Of a DNA stretch of 64,000 nucleotides, positions 26,807 through 35,120 are shown in pieces. Position 1 is the stretch's first letter, and the number at the start of each line of letters is the position of its first letter. The notes under the pieces are model-generated. The model was not told the origin of the DNA, did no database searches, and saw nothing but the letters and a program-made list of their open reading frames with translations. Source of the DNA: GCA-2683135 sp964507445. GTDB taxonomy: Bacteria; Planctomycetota; GCA-002687715. The stretch lies in assembly GCA_964507445.1 (NCBI GenBank), contig CAZDQF010000014.1:76762-140761 (forward strand), read 5' to 3'. A program made the translations under genes and the position numbers.

Positions 26807-27922
26807 ATGCGCCAACTGACGCTGTTTAGCTTGATGCTCGCCGTGATCGCTAGCCCCGTCGTCGGGCAGGCCAAGGAGGCCGCCGCGCGGGCCTCCGACC
26901 GGATCGACCGCACTAGCGGTGGGTCCATCGCGAACGTGGCTGTCGTCAAAGAGGACTTCAATCAGGTCACCTACCGACAGAAGGGGAAGTCCATGACGAT
27001 CCCCTCCGTCCAGGTGGTGAGCATCAGCCGGTCGGCTACTCCGGACGCGTTGCGTGAGGGGCGGTCCAAGCTCCTGGCGGGGAATCTGGGGGGAGCCGTG
27101 GCGCCGTTGCAGCTGGCCGCTCGTAACACGACCGCGTGGGTCAAGGAGTACGCCAGCTTCTTCCTCGGTGAGGCGTTTCGCGGGTTGGGCCGTGCCCAGG
27201 ACGCGGTGACTGCCTACGACGCGGTGCTGCAGGCGAAGCCTGACAGCCGGTTCCTGCCCGATGTCCGTTTGGGGACGGCCAAGGCCTGGACGGCGTCCAA
27301 GCAGTACGGCAAGGCGGAGGCGGTCCTGAAGGCGTTCAGTCGTGAGGTGGATACCAAGCGTCTGAACCGTCAGCACGCGCTCTCCGCCAAGCGACTCCTC
27401 GGGCACAACCTCGAGGCGCAGGGCAAGTACAGCGAGGCGCGGCGGGAGTACGACAGCGTCATCACGGAGGCCCGGTCGCTGGCCGGTCGCGCCGGTGACG
27501 CCGCTCAGAAGCGTCGGTTCGAGGTCGTAGGCCTGGAGGCGCAGCGTGATAAGGGGAGCGCCTTCGTCAAGGACAAGAAGTACAGCGACGCCGCCAACCT
27601 CTTCAGCAAGATCGCTTCCACGCGTGACGATCCCATGGCCCAGGCCATCGGCACCATGGGGCTCGGTGAGGTGAGCCTCGCCCAGGGGCAGGAGGACCGC
27701 GCGCGCGTGCAGCTGTCGCGGGTCTCAGCCCTCGGGTTCGCCGCACCTGCGGCTCGCCCCGGGGTCCTGTACATGCTGGCTCAGACCCACGTGGCCCTGG
27801 CGGCCAAGGGGCAGCGGGGAGCGAGCGCGCTGGCGAAGCTGTACATCGCCGAACTGACAAAGAACTACCCCGGCACACCGGAGGCCAGGAAGGCTCAGGA
27901 TCTTCAGCAGAAGCTGAAGTAG
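26807..27922 (+). CDS. Secreted TPR protein with an N-terminal small beta-type domain
   Basis: 371 residues. The signal peptide (MRQLTLFSLMLAVIASPVVG) fixes the start at 26807, and AGGAATCGAGAG lies just upstream. Residues about 37-75 form a short beta-type domain (GGSIANVAVVKEDFNQVTYR, then MTIPSVQVVSISRS). It is similar in plan to the N-terminus of the protein at 61813. TPR-like helices follow (AGNLGGAVAPLQLAAR, LGRAQDAVTAYDAVLQAKPD, QGKYSEARREYDSVITEA). Likely periplasmic partner of the ExbB/ExbD proteins encoded next. Exact function unknown. Confidence 0.8.
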   Translation: MRQLTLFSLMLAVIASPVVGQAKEAAARASDRIDRTSGGSIANVAVVKEDFNQVTYRQKGKSMTIPSVQVVSISRSATPDALREGRSKLLAGNLGGAVAPLQLAARNTTAWVKEYASFFLGEAFRGLGRAQDAVTAYDAVLQAKPDSRFLPDVRLGTAKAWTASKQYGKAEAVLKAFSREVDTKRLNRQHALSAKRLLGHNLEAQGKYSEARREYDSVITEARSLAGRAGDAAQKRRFEVVGLEAQRDKGSAFVKDKKYSDAANLFSKIASTRDDPMAQAIGTMGLGEVSLAQGQEDRARVQLSRVSALGFAAPAARPGVLYMLAQTHVALAAKGQRGASALAKLYIAELTKNYPGTPEARKAQDLQQKLK

Positions 27923-28043
27923 GCTGGTGACCGGGGGGAGAAGAGAGACCGAACGCACCCGCCGCGCTGCTGGACGGCGCGTCGATTGGAAAGAGATGGA
28001 TCTGTGCCCGGACGGGCGCAAAACGGATGGGAGAATCAGCAAA

Positions 28044-28769
28044 GTGTCTACGCGTGAAATGATGGCCCGGAGCCTTCGGGTCGCAATGGTCTTCGCCCTG
28101 CTCGTGTTGCCGGCGGTCGCTCAGGGAGACGCCCCGGCGGAGCGGCAGTCGTTCTTCAACCTGATCCTGACGGCCGGTGGCGTCATCGGCATCGTCATCA
28201 TGTGCCTCTCGGTCATCGGCGTTGCGCTGATCATCGAGCACTTCATCAGCGTCTCCCGCGAGAAGCTGGCGCCTCAGGACGTGATCGAGACCATCGAGTC
28301 GCACCTGGACAACAGCGACGTTCAGGCCGCCTACGAGTTCTGCGAGCAGAACCCCGGCTACCTGAGCAACGTCATGGTGGCGGCCCTCCCCAAGGTGACC
28401 CACGGGTTCGACTCCATGGAGCAGGCGGCCAACGATGTCGGTGAGGAGGAGGCCATCAAGCTGCACTCCAAGATCTCCTGGCTCTCGTTGATCGGCAACA
28501 TCTCGCCCCTCATGGGCCTGCTGGGCACGGTGTCCGGGATGCTCGATGCGTTCGGTGAGATCGAGACCAACCCGAACCCCAACCCCGCTGACCTGGCCCG
28601 TGGTATCAAGGAGGCCCTGGTGACCACCATGCTCGGGCTGGTCGTCGCCGTGCCGGTGATGGTCGGGTTCTTCTTCTTCCGGAACCGCGTCGTCAAGATC
28701 GTCCTCGAGATCACCGCGATCACCGAGGACATGCTCGACCGCTTCCGTCCTGGTGCTTCCGCGCAGTAA
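28044..28769 (+). CDS. exbB: ExbB/TolQ/MotA-type proton channel protein
   Basis: 241 residues from the GTG at 28044, which has GGGAG about 10 nt upstream; ATGs at 28059/28062 and 27993 are alternatives. A signal-peptide-like helix (about 10-26, ending AVAQ) precedes the three ExbB helices (about 37-60, 150-172 and 190-212). The conserved block SWLSLIGNISPLMGLLGTVSGM (with the family GLLGTV signature) and TTMLGLVVAVPVMVGFFFF are present. It uses the proton motive force with ExbD to move an outer partner. Followed directly by two exbD genes. Confidence 0.93.
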   Translation: MSTREMMARSLRVAMVFALLVLPAVAQGDAPAERQSFFNLILTAGGVIGIVIMCLSVIGVALIIEHFISVSREKLAPQDVIETIESHLDNSDVQAAYEFCEQNPGYLSNVMVAALPKVTHGFDSMEQAANDVGEEEAIKLHSKISWLSLIGNISPLMGLLGTVSGMLDAFGEIETNPNPNPADLARGIKEALVTTMLGLVVAVPVMVGFFFFRNRVVKIVLEITAITEDMLDRFRPGASAQ

Positions 28770-28778
28770 GGGACCTCG

Positions 28779-29417
28779 ATGGCCAGGAAAGAAAGGAAGC
28801 GCGGGGGTACGGAAGCCGAGCTCGACATCAACATGACCCCCATGATTGATGTCGTGTTCAACCTGATCATCTTCTTCATGGTGATCACGGACATGACCCA
28901 GAAGGACCTGGAGTACCTGATCCTCCCCAAGGCGGACAAGGCCGCCAAGGACGAGGGCAAGGACACCGAGCGCATCATCATCAACATCATCGACTTCGAC
29001 TCGAAGGAGAACGCCCCGCGCGTTGGCAAGCCCATGTCGCAAGGAGGCCTGGATCCCAAGCTCCCGCCGATCATGATGGGCGGGCGCCAGGTGCAGAGCC
29101 TCGAGGAGATGCGGGAGTTGCTGCGGCAACAGGCGGACCCGTACCGCTTCCCGGATATTGCGGAGTTCAAGAAGCTCGGCAAGCCGCCGCTCCCTTACAA
29201 GTGGAACGACGGCAAGTCGGTCTATCCGTCCAAGAAGCCGGTCCTCGTTCGCTGCGATCGAGGGCAGGTCTTCGGCTGGGTCCAGGCGATCATGCAGTAC
29301 TGCACGTTCGTCCCCGGTGAGGACATCCCTTCCCTGATCAAGCGATCCAAGGGGGGCAGCCCGCTGATCTACAAGCTCGAGATCGCCGTCAAAGAGCCCG
29401 ACGCCGGGCAGGACTGA
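28779..29417 (+). CDS. exbD: ExbD/TolR biopolymer transport protein, copy 1
   Basis: 212 residues, somewhat longer than usual ExbD. One N-terminal helix (about 20-38) carries the essential proton-pathway aspartate (Asp24 in MTPMIDVVFNLIIFF). The periplasmic part has an insertion (about 55-100) before the usual ExbD core (RCDRGQVFGWVQAIMQYC). It starts 9 bp after exbB and forms the stator complex with ExbB. Confidence 0.92.
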   Translation: MARKERKRGGTEAELDINMTPMIDVVFNLIIFFMVITDMTQKDLEYLILPKADKAAKDEGKDTERIIINIIDFDSKENAPRVGKPMSQGGLDPKLPPIMMGGRQVQSLEEMRELLRQQADPYRFPDIAEFKKLGKPPLPYKWNDGKSVYPSKKPVLVRCDRGQVFGWVQAIMQYCTFVPGEDIPSLIKRSKGGSPLIYKLEIAVKEPDAGQD

Positions 29418-29432
29418 CGCAGGAGTTCGACG

Positions 29433-30014
29433 ATGGCAAAGAAAAAGACTCAGGACGTAATCAAGGAGGAGGTGAAGCTGGAGCTCACGCCGATGATCGA
29501 CGTGACGTTCTTGATCCTCATCTTCTTCATGTGCACGCTGAAGTTCAAAACCCTTGAAGGGAAGCTGGTGTCTTACCTGCCGACCGACAAGGGCCTCTCG
29601 TCGGCCAAGGCGGACGTCGAGTTCGAGGACGCGGAGGTGATCCTCAAGATCGAGAAGGACCAGTACGAGCTCCCAGCCATGGAGCGTTGGGTCATCCTGA
29701 AGAAGAAGGCGTCCAACGACATCTTCGGCAAGGTTCGCCTGCAGGTGGACCCGAAGGACGACCGCAACATGTTCTTCGAACAGGAGCCGGCCAGCACCTT
29801 CGATGATGTTCAGGCCTATCTGAGGGATGTCTACGCCGCCACGGAGGCGGCTGGCCAACCTCCCAAGGCCAAGATCAACGCCTACGCCCGGACGCCCCAT
29901 GGCATGGTGGTGTTCGTGCTCAACCTCATGATCGAGACCGGCTACCACGACATCTCGTACTCCGGGATTCGTAACGGCCTGATCAAGGACCTGGAGCGCG
30001 GCGACATCAAGTAG
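29433..30014 (+). CDS. exbD: ExbD/TolR biopolymer transport protein, copy 2
   Basis: 193 residues. The membrane helix (about 17-36) has Asp23 in LTPMIDVTFLILIFF. The periplasmic part ends with INAYARTPHGMVVFVLNLMI, the ExbD-type helix. It differs from copy 1 throughout, so the two are old paralogs that may form a heterodimer. Last gene of the motor cluster; a strong hairpin follows at 30046-30082. Confidence 0.92.
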   Translation: MAKKKTQDVIKEEVKLELTPMIDVTFLILIFFMCTLKFKTLEGKLVSYLPTDKGLSSAKADVEFEDAEVILKIEKDQYELPAMERWVILKKKASNDIFGKVRLQVDPKDDRNMFFEQEPASTFDDVQAYLRDVYAATEAAGQPPKAKINAYARTPHGMVVFVLNLMIETGYHDISYSGIRNGLIKDLERGDIK

Positions 30015-30045
30015 CGCTCCGGTTCGCCACCCATCCGGTTGGCCT

Positions 30046-30082
30046 GCGACCCCCGACGCCCGGTGCGTGGCTCGGGGGTCGC
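30046..30082 (+). terminator. Hairpin terminator after exbD copy 2
   Basis: GCGACCCCCGA (30046-30056) and TCGGGGGTCGC (30072-30082) form an 11-bp perfect stem with a 15-nt loop, 31 bp after the exbD stop. The tail (GCTCGTTCT) is not strongly U-rich. Best read as a transcription end for module A. Confidence 0.6.
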
Positions 30083-30131
30083 GCTCGTTCTGGCGCCGCC
30101 CGTGGTCCGGCACGTGAGATAGCATGAGCCC

Positions 30132-32048
30132 ATGACGCGCCGGTCGTTGTCCATCCTGATGTTCGTGGCGTTGGCCGCCCTGGTCGGCTACGTGATCTGG
30201 GGCGGCGATGGCGACGCCCCCGAGGGCCGCCCCAACGTCCTCATCATTTCCCTGGACACCTTCCGCGCGGACCACGCCGGCTTCCTGGGGGCGCGACTCG
30301 ATGACGGGAGCAGCCCGACGCCCGCCCTCGATCGGCTGGCGGCGGACTGTGTGGCGAGTCAGGAGGCCATGACGCCCTCGCCCCTGACGCTCCCGGCCCA
30401 CGTCACCTTGTTGAGCGGCCTCTATCCGGATCGACATGGGGTGAGGGAGAACGACTCATTCCGGGTCCCGGCAGAGCGGCCCTGGAGTCTGTTGGCGGAG
30501 GACTTGCGTCAGGACTACGCCACCGGGGCGGTGGTCTCGGGCCAACCCCTGGAGAGTCGATACGGTCTCGACGCCGGGTTCGCGACCTATCTGGACACCG
30601 ACCGGACCGACAACCCGACGGATCGGTTGCGGTTCCGCGAGCGGGACGCGTCGGAGACGACGGACCTGGCGCTCAAGTGGTTGAGCAGCGTTCAGGGGCG
30701 CCCCTGGTTCCTGCTGGTTCATTACTTCGATGCTCACGACCCGTACGTGTGGCACGGCCCGCGTCCGGGGCTGGCCATGGAGGGCAGCCCCGAGGAGCGT
30801 CGGAGGCGGGCTTATCGCTCCGAGACCATGCACGTGGACGAACACGTGGGGCGGTTGCTGGCGGGGTTGCCGGGCGGAGGTGAGGACACCCTGATCATCG
30901 TCGTCGGCGATCACGGAGAGGGGCTGGGGGAGCACGGGGAGGAGACCCACGGATTCACCGTCCGGCAGAGCACCATGCGGGTCCCGTTCCTGCTCAAGCC
31001 GCCGGGCGGGGAGAAGGGCCGCGCGCCCGCGCCTGCCGCCGCCCCAGCGAGGCTCGTGGACGTCTACGCGACCGTGCTCCGGTGCTGCGGAGTGGAGGAC
31101 CCGGACGGTCGTGACGGTCGTGACCTGTTGAGCGAGCCTGAGGGAGAGTGGCTCGCGTTCGGAGAGACCCTGTATCCCTACTACCAGTTCCAGTACGCCC
31201 ATGAGCGCTACGTCATGGATGGGGATCGCAAGCTCATCACCGGCGGCAGCCTGGGGGACCGGCTGTACGCGTGGAGGGAGGACCCCGGTGAGAAGATCGA
31301 CCTGGCGGAGCGCGAGCCGCAGCGGGTCAGGGACCTCACCGAGCGGCTCAACGCCCATCTCGCGCGGCCGGGCTTCGCCGCCGCGGAGGACGTGGCGGTG
31401 GAGCCCAACGCGGCGTTCCCCTACATGGGCGGGCGTCCCCTGGCCCTCCCGGTGGAGCCCGGCTTCGAATCCAATCGGACGCTCCCGTCAGCGGAGGCCC
31501 GTTGGGATGTGATCGGGGCGTTGGATGAGGCGCGACGTCGCATGCGGCCGCCTCGTCGTCAGCCCCATCTGGCGTCTGCTGCGTTGGCGCCCTTCGCCGA
31601 AGAGCTCTCCACGAACCCGTCCCTGCTGTGGTGGACCGCCCGTGCCTATCAGCTGCAGGCTCGCGCCAAGTCCCTGGACGTGGACACGCGGGTCGGCTAC
31701 CTCGACCGGGCCATGGAGTTGTACGCGCGACATCACCAGCAGTTCCGTGACGGTCGCGCCTTCGACGCCCGGTTGCGCGCCTTGCTGACCAAGCACGAGC
31801 TCTTGCGTGACGGACCCGCCTTGCTCCAGGCGCTGGTTCGTGAGGCGAGCGGCGCGATCCAGGCGAGCGGGCGTCCGTTGACCTACGCGCTCCGCGGCAA
31901 GGCCTACTTCGAACTCGGCCAGTTGGAGAGAGCCCGCTCCGACTTCCGTCGAGCCCTGGATCGGGAGCCCGACCCACTCCAGCGAGCTCAGCTGAAGCGT
32001 GATCTGGAAGCCGTGAGGGCCGCCCTCGCCAGGCAGCAGAACCGTTGA
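30132..32048 (+). CDS. Sulfatase-fold (alkaline phosphatase superfamily) protein with a C-terminal TPR region
   Basis: 638 residues, anchored by an N-terminal helix (about 5-24). The sulfatase fold is clear: NVLIISLDTFRADHAG (metal Asp42), LTLPAHVTLLSGLYPDRHG (84-103), HYFDAHDPY and GDHGEGLGEHGEE. The catalytic Cys/Ser of the canonical C/S-X-P-S/A-R motif is replaced by Thr86 in TLPAH, so it cannot carry formylglycine in the usual way. A phosphoryl- or phosphoethanolamine-transfer role, or a hydrolase using Thr, is more likely than a classical sulfatase. Residues about 470-638 are helical/TPR-like (ELGQLERARSDFRRALD). It lies between the motor genes and secretin B. Confidence 0.85.
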   Translation: MTRRSLSILMFVALAALVGYVIWGGDGDAPEGRPNVLIISLDTFRADHAGFLGARLDDGSSPTPALDRLAADCVASQEAMTPSPLTLPAHVTLLSGLYPDRHGVRENDSFRVPAERPWSLLAEDLRQDYATGAVVSGQPLESRYGLDAGFATYLDTDRTDNPTDRLRFRERDASETTDLALKWLSSVQGRPWFLLVHYFDAHDPYVWHGPRPGLAMEGSPEERRRRAYRSETMHVDEHVGRLLAGLPGGGEDTLIIVVGDHGEGLGEHGEETHGFTVRQSTMRVPFLLKPPGGEKGRAPAPAAAPARLVDVYATVLRCCGVEDPDGRDGRDLLSEPEGEWLAFGETLYPYYQFQYAHERYVMDGDRKLITGGSLGDRLYAWREDPGEKIDLAEREPQRVRDLTERLNAHLARPGFAAAEDVAVEPNAAFPYMGGRPLALPVEPGFESNRTLPSAEARWDVIGALDEARRRMRPPRRQPHLASAALAPFAEELSTNPSLLWWTARAYQLQARAKSLDVDTRVGYLDRAMELYARHHQQFRDGRAFDARLRALLTKHELLRDGPALLQALVREASGAIQASGRPLTYALRGKAYFELGQLERARSDFRRALDREPDPLQRAQLKRDLEAVRAALARQQNR

Positions 32049-32106
32049 CCGGCGGCGGCTCGATGGGCGTTTTCTAAGCGCTGGGGCAGGAACGACTTAG
32101 GCGTGC

Positions 32107-32124
32107 CCCCATTGGAGGATGGGG
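32107..32124 (+). other. Small inverted repeat just upstream of the secretin B promoter
   Basis: CCCCAT (32107-32112) and ATGGGG (32119-32124) form a 6-bp stem with a 6-nt loop, 4 bp before the -35 element. It could be a weak terminator for the sulfatase gene or an operator. Evidence is limited to the symmetry and position. Confidence 0.3.
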
Positions 32125-32128
32125 ATGG

Positions 32129-32158
32129 TTGACGGTGTCCGCGCGCCCTGCGTACAAT
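32129..32158 (+). promoter_or_regulatory. Sigma-70-type promoter of secretin B
   Basis: TTGACG (32129-32134), an 18-bp spacer and TACAAT (32153-32158), each five of six to consensus. Predicted start near 32166, giving a leader of about 170 nt to the ATG at 32338. One of the best promoters in the window. Confidence 0.7.
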
Positions 32159-32337
32159 CCCGCCTCCCTAAAACGGGATGGAATATCGCGTTGCAACCGA
32201 AGGTCTGGCGGCGGCGCATGGAATGTGGAGCTACGGGTGACGGATGCGGGTGGTGCTGGAACCCCCGTGCGCCCGTGTCGCGTGGGCTCCGACGGCTGTT
32301 GCGAGAAGGAAGCCGAATCGTGAACAAAGGTGGATCA

Positions 32338-34986
32338 ATGAACGACGACGTCCGGCGCGGCTGGACGCTCCTGCTGATCTGCGGACTGATCATCTTCCCG
32401 GCGTGCTCCGCTGACGCTGGCGACGGTGGCGATCCCATGGAAATGCAGGAGAGCGCCGAGGCCAACTCCGGTGCCGCCGAATCGGTTTCAGATCCTACAG
32501 AAGCACCCGCGGCTGGAGGCGCTGTCGAGGCGGGCAGTCAGGAGGAGCAGTTCAAGCGGCTGCAGGAAGAGGAGACGCTGGCCAAGCAGCGCGCCGACCT
32601 GCTGGTGCAGACCTACCTGACCTCCGCTCAGCGTTACGTCCACAACAGCGAGTTCGACAAGGCTGAGCGCGCGATCCTGCAGGCGCTGCAGGCGCGACCG
32701 ACGGACCAGGGCGCCATCGACATGCTGCGCCAGGTGCGTGCGCTCCAGGGACATCAGCTGGACACCTCCGCCGAGATCACCCAGTGGGTGGTCAACAAGC
32801 GCCAGTTGATCCGTCAGGCTCAGGTGGCGAAGGCTCGTGACCACTACCTGCGCGCCAATCAGGCGTTCATGGCTGACGACTTCGAGAAGGCTTACCGCGA
32901 GCTGGATCAGGCCAGCCTGATCATCGAGTTCGACCCGCACCAGACCGACTTCGGCGATCTCGAGCAGCAGGTCCCGTCCATGATGAAGGTCGTGGCGACC
33001 CGTCGAGATCAGGCCCGCCGTGCGCAGGAAGAGGCGGCCTTCGACGACGCCTACCGCCGCGTCCAGGACGAAGAGGCCCAGCGGATGCGCAAGGAGCAGG
33101 AGAAGGTGCGGCAGACCATGATCCGCGCCGTCGAGAGCTACCTGCGCGGTGACTACGACAACGCGGAGTTCCTCGCCCGCAACGTCCTCGGCATGGCGCC
33201 GGGGCACAAGGACGCCCGGGACCTCATCGACAACTCGCAGAAGGCCCGCAGCGCCGCCTGGCGCGCGAGCTTCGGCGAGCGCAAGAGGGAGGCTTACGCC
33301 AACTGGATCGAGGACGCCCGCGAAGCCCAGATCCCTTACACCGATCTCCTGCAATGGCCTTCCCGCCGCGACTGGCAGTCCATGTCAGCGCTCCGTCGCC
33401 GGGACGACGAGGTGGCCAACCAGATGGACGACTCGGACGCGGTGGCGGCCATCAAGGCCAAGCTCGCCAACGACACCATCACCCTGGACTTCGGTGACGA
33501 AGAGGCCACCTTCGAGGAGGCCATCAACCGGGTCCGCGCGACCCAGGGGTTCAACATCGTCGTCGACAAGGAGACCCTGACCGAGAAGGGGGAGGAGACC
33601 GTCTCTCTCACCCTGATCGACCAGAACCTGGGCTCCGCCCTGCGTACGCTGCTCGACCAGTTCGAGCTGGCGCACGTGTTCAAGGACGACGTGCTGTTCA
33701 TCACCTCCAAGGAGAAGGCCCTCCAGATCAAGCAGCCCTATCCTCGCGTCTACGAGGTGCGGGACCTCACCGTCAGCCTGCCCAACTTCAAGGCTCCTGA
33801 CCTGGCGCTGCGCGCCGGCGGCGCCGGCGAGGGCGCCAAGGCAGCGGTCTGGGGCGAAGAGCAGGAGGCGACCCAGGACACCGGCCTCGACCGCCTCGTG
33901 GACCTGATCCGCGAGAACGTCGCCAAGGAGACCTGGGAAGTGGAGGGCTTCGGACTGGAGCCGTCCTCCGGTCAGGTCATCGCGGTGACCACGCCGGAGA
34001 TCCACCAGGAGGTGCAGGCGTTCCTGGACGACCTGCGTCGGTTCACCAAGCTGACCGTCCACGTGGAGGCCCGCTTCATCAGCGTGCAGCGCGGTTTCCT
34101 GACCCAGCACGGTTTCGACTTCCGCGGCCTCGGCGGTCAGAATCCCGGCACCGTCGCTCTGCTCGACGACGTGACCAACGGTTCGCCCTACAACGCCAGC
34201 GCCGGCCTCGACAACGGCGGCCCGGGCCTGCCTGCTGGCGCCAGCCTCGCGCCCAGCGCGGGGGCGTTCTACAACGACGGCAGTAACGGCGACATCCGTG
34301 GCCGCACGGAGAACATCTTCGACCGCGTCCTCGGCACCCTCCTGACGGACCGGGGCGGGTTCTCTCTCGGGTTCCAGATCCTCGACGACCTGGAGATCGG
34401 TGGCCTGTTCCGCGCCGTCGAGAAGAACCTGGACACCAGCCTCGTCAACGCGCCGCGGCTGACCATCTTCAACAACCAGCGCGCCAACCTGACCCTGGTG
34501 AACCAGATCGCGTACGTGAAGGACTTCGACGTGGAGGTGGCCCAGACCGCCTTCATCGCCGACCCCATCATCGACGTGGTCCAGGACGGCCTCACCCTCG
34601 ACGTGCGGCCCACCATCAGTCACGACCGCAAGTACGTGACCATGGAGGTGCACCCGACCCTGGCGACCCTCATGCGTCCCATCCGGACGTTCGAGACCAA
34701 CCTGTCCGGTATCTCGACGCCGGTCGTGTTCGAGCTGCCGGAGATCAACTACTCCCAGGCTTCGACCACGGTGAAGGTCCCCGATGGAGGCTACGTGGTC
34801 ATCGGCGGTCTCAAGCATGTCAGCACCGTGGATCGCAGGTCGGAGACCCCGATCCTGTCCAACATCCCGTTGCTGTCCTTCTTCTTCACCCAGAAGGGCC
34901 GCTCTGACGAGATCCGGGATCTGATCATCGTGCTGCACGTGCGGATCATCGATCTGGGAGAGGAAGAGCAGAACCTGGCGGGCTAA
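32338..34986 (+). CDS. Outer-membrane secretin lipoprotein (type II/IV pilus-type), copy B
   Basis: 882 residues. The ATG at 32338 has AGGTGG upstream; a GTG at 32320 in frame is an alternative. Lipoprotein signal with lipobox FPAC (Cys23). An acidic linker and a TPR/coiled region (about 65-360) are followed by N-domains (about 375-440 and 545-575) and the secretin barrel (about 580-875). The signature is near 822-840 (VPDGGYVVIGGL), with PLLSFFFTQKG after it. It shares many blocks with secretin A (DFRGLGG, RGRTENIFD, NNQRANLTLVNQIAYVKDFD versus NTQRANLQITTQVAYVKDFD), so they are paralogs. No platform gene adjoins it; module B starts 10 kb downstream. Confidence 0.92.
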   Translation: MNDDVRRGWTLLLICGLIIFPACSADAGDGGDPMEMQESAEANSGAAESVSDPTEAPAAGGAVEAGSQEEQFKRLQEEETLAKQRADLLVQTYLTSAQRYVHNSEFDKAERAILQALQARPTDQGAIDMLRQVRALQGHQLDTSAEITQWVVNKRQLIRQAQVAKARDHYLRANQAFMADDFEKAYRELDQASLIIEFDPHQTDFGDLEQQVPSMMKVVATRRDQARRAQEEAAFDDAYRRVQDEEAQRMRKEQEKVRQTMIRAVESYLRGDYDNAEFLARNVLGMAPGHKDARDLIDNSQKARSAAWRASFGERKREAYANWIEDAREAQIPYTDLLQWPSRRDWQSMSALRRRDDEVANQMDDSDAVAAIKAKLANDTITLDFGDEEATFEEAINRVRATQGFNIVVDKETLTEKGEETVSLTLIDQNLGSALRTLLDQFELAHVFKDDVLFITSKEKALQIKQPYPRVYEVRDLTVSLPNFKAPDLALRAGGAGEGAKAAVWGEEQEATQDTGLDRLVDLIRENVAKETWEVEGFGLEPSSGQVIAVTTPEIHQEVQAFLDDLRRFTKLTVHVEARFISVQRGFLTQHGFDFRGLGGQNPGTVALLDDVTNGSPYNASAGLDNGGPGLPAGASLAPSAGAFYNDGSNGDIRGRTENIFDRVLGTLLTDRGGFSLGFQILDDLEIGGLFRAVEKNLDTSLVNAPRLTIFNNQRANLTLVNQIAYVKDFDVEVAQTAFIADPIIDVVQDGLTLDVRPTISHDRKYVTMEVHPTLATLMRPIRTFETNLSGISTPVVFELPEINYSQASTTVKVPDGGYVVIGGLKHVSTVDRRSETPILSNIPLLSFFFTQKGRSDEIRDLIIVLHVRIIDLGEEEQNLAG

Positions 34987-35017
34987 ACCGCCCCGACAAG
35001 TTCATGCCCTGTCGCGG

Positions 35018-35047
35018 GCCCGCGACGCCGAGCAGCGGCGTCCGGGC
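35018..35047 (+). terminator. Hairpin terminator after secretin B
   Basis: GCCCGCGACGCCG (35018-35030) pairs with CGGCGTCCGGGC (35036-35047), a 12-bp stem with one bulged C and loop AGCAG, followed by TCGTTTGCGTT. It overlaps a 16-bp perfect palindrome (GTCGCGGGCCCGCGAC, 35011-35026) that could form an alternative structure. Good terminator candidate 31 bp after the stop. Confidence 0.6.
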
Positions 35048-35120
35048 TCGTTTGCGTTAATGTGGGGCGTGTCGGCGTTTCACACCGAACCCTGAGGATC
35101 GAGCTTGTTGGGAGTGGGTC

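Noticed and set aside
24125..27406. 1093-codon open frame on the minus strand over the two TPR genes
   Set aside because: It mirrors a real plus-strand gene with signal peptide and TPR pattern. Its translation is low in hydrophobic order and reads through an intergenic promoter, typical of high-GC antisense frames.
30104..30118. GGCACGTGAGATAGC resembling a sigma-54 -24/-12 promoter before the sulfatase gene
   Set aside because: The spacing between the GG and GC elements is 11 rather than 10 bp, and no other sigma-54-type site was found in the window.
27603..30437. 944-codon minus-strand open frame over exbB-exbD-exbD
   Set aside because: It spans three well-supported genes and a terminator, so it is a high-GC shadow.
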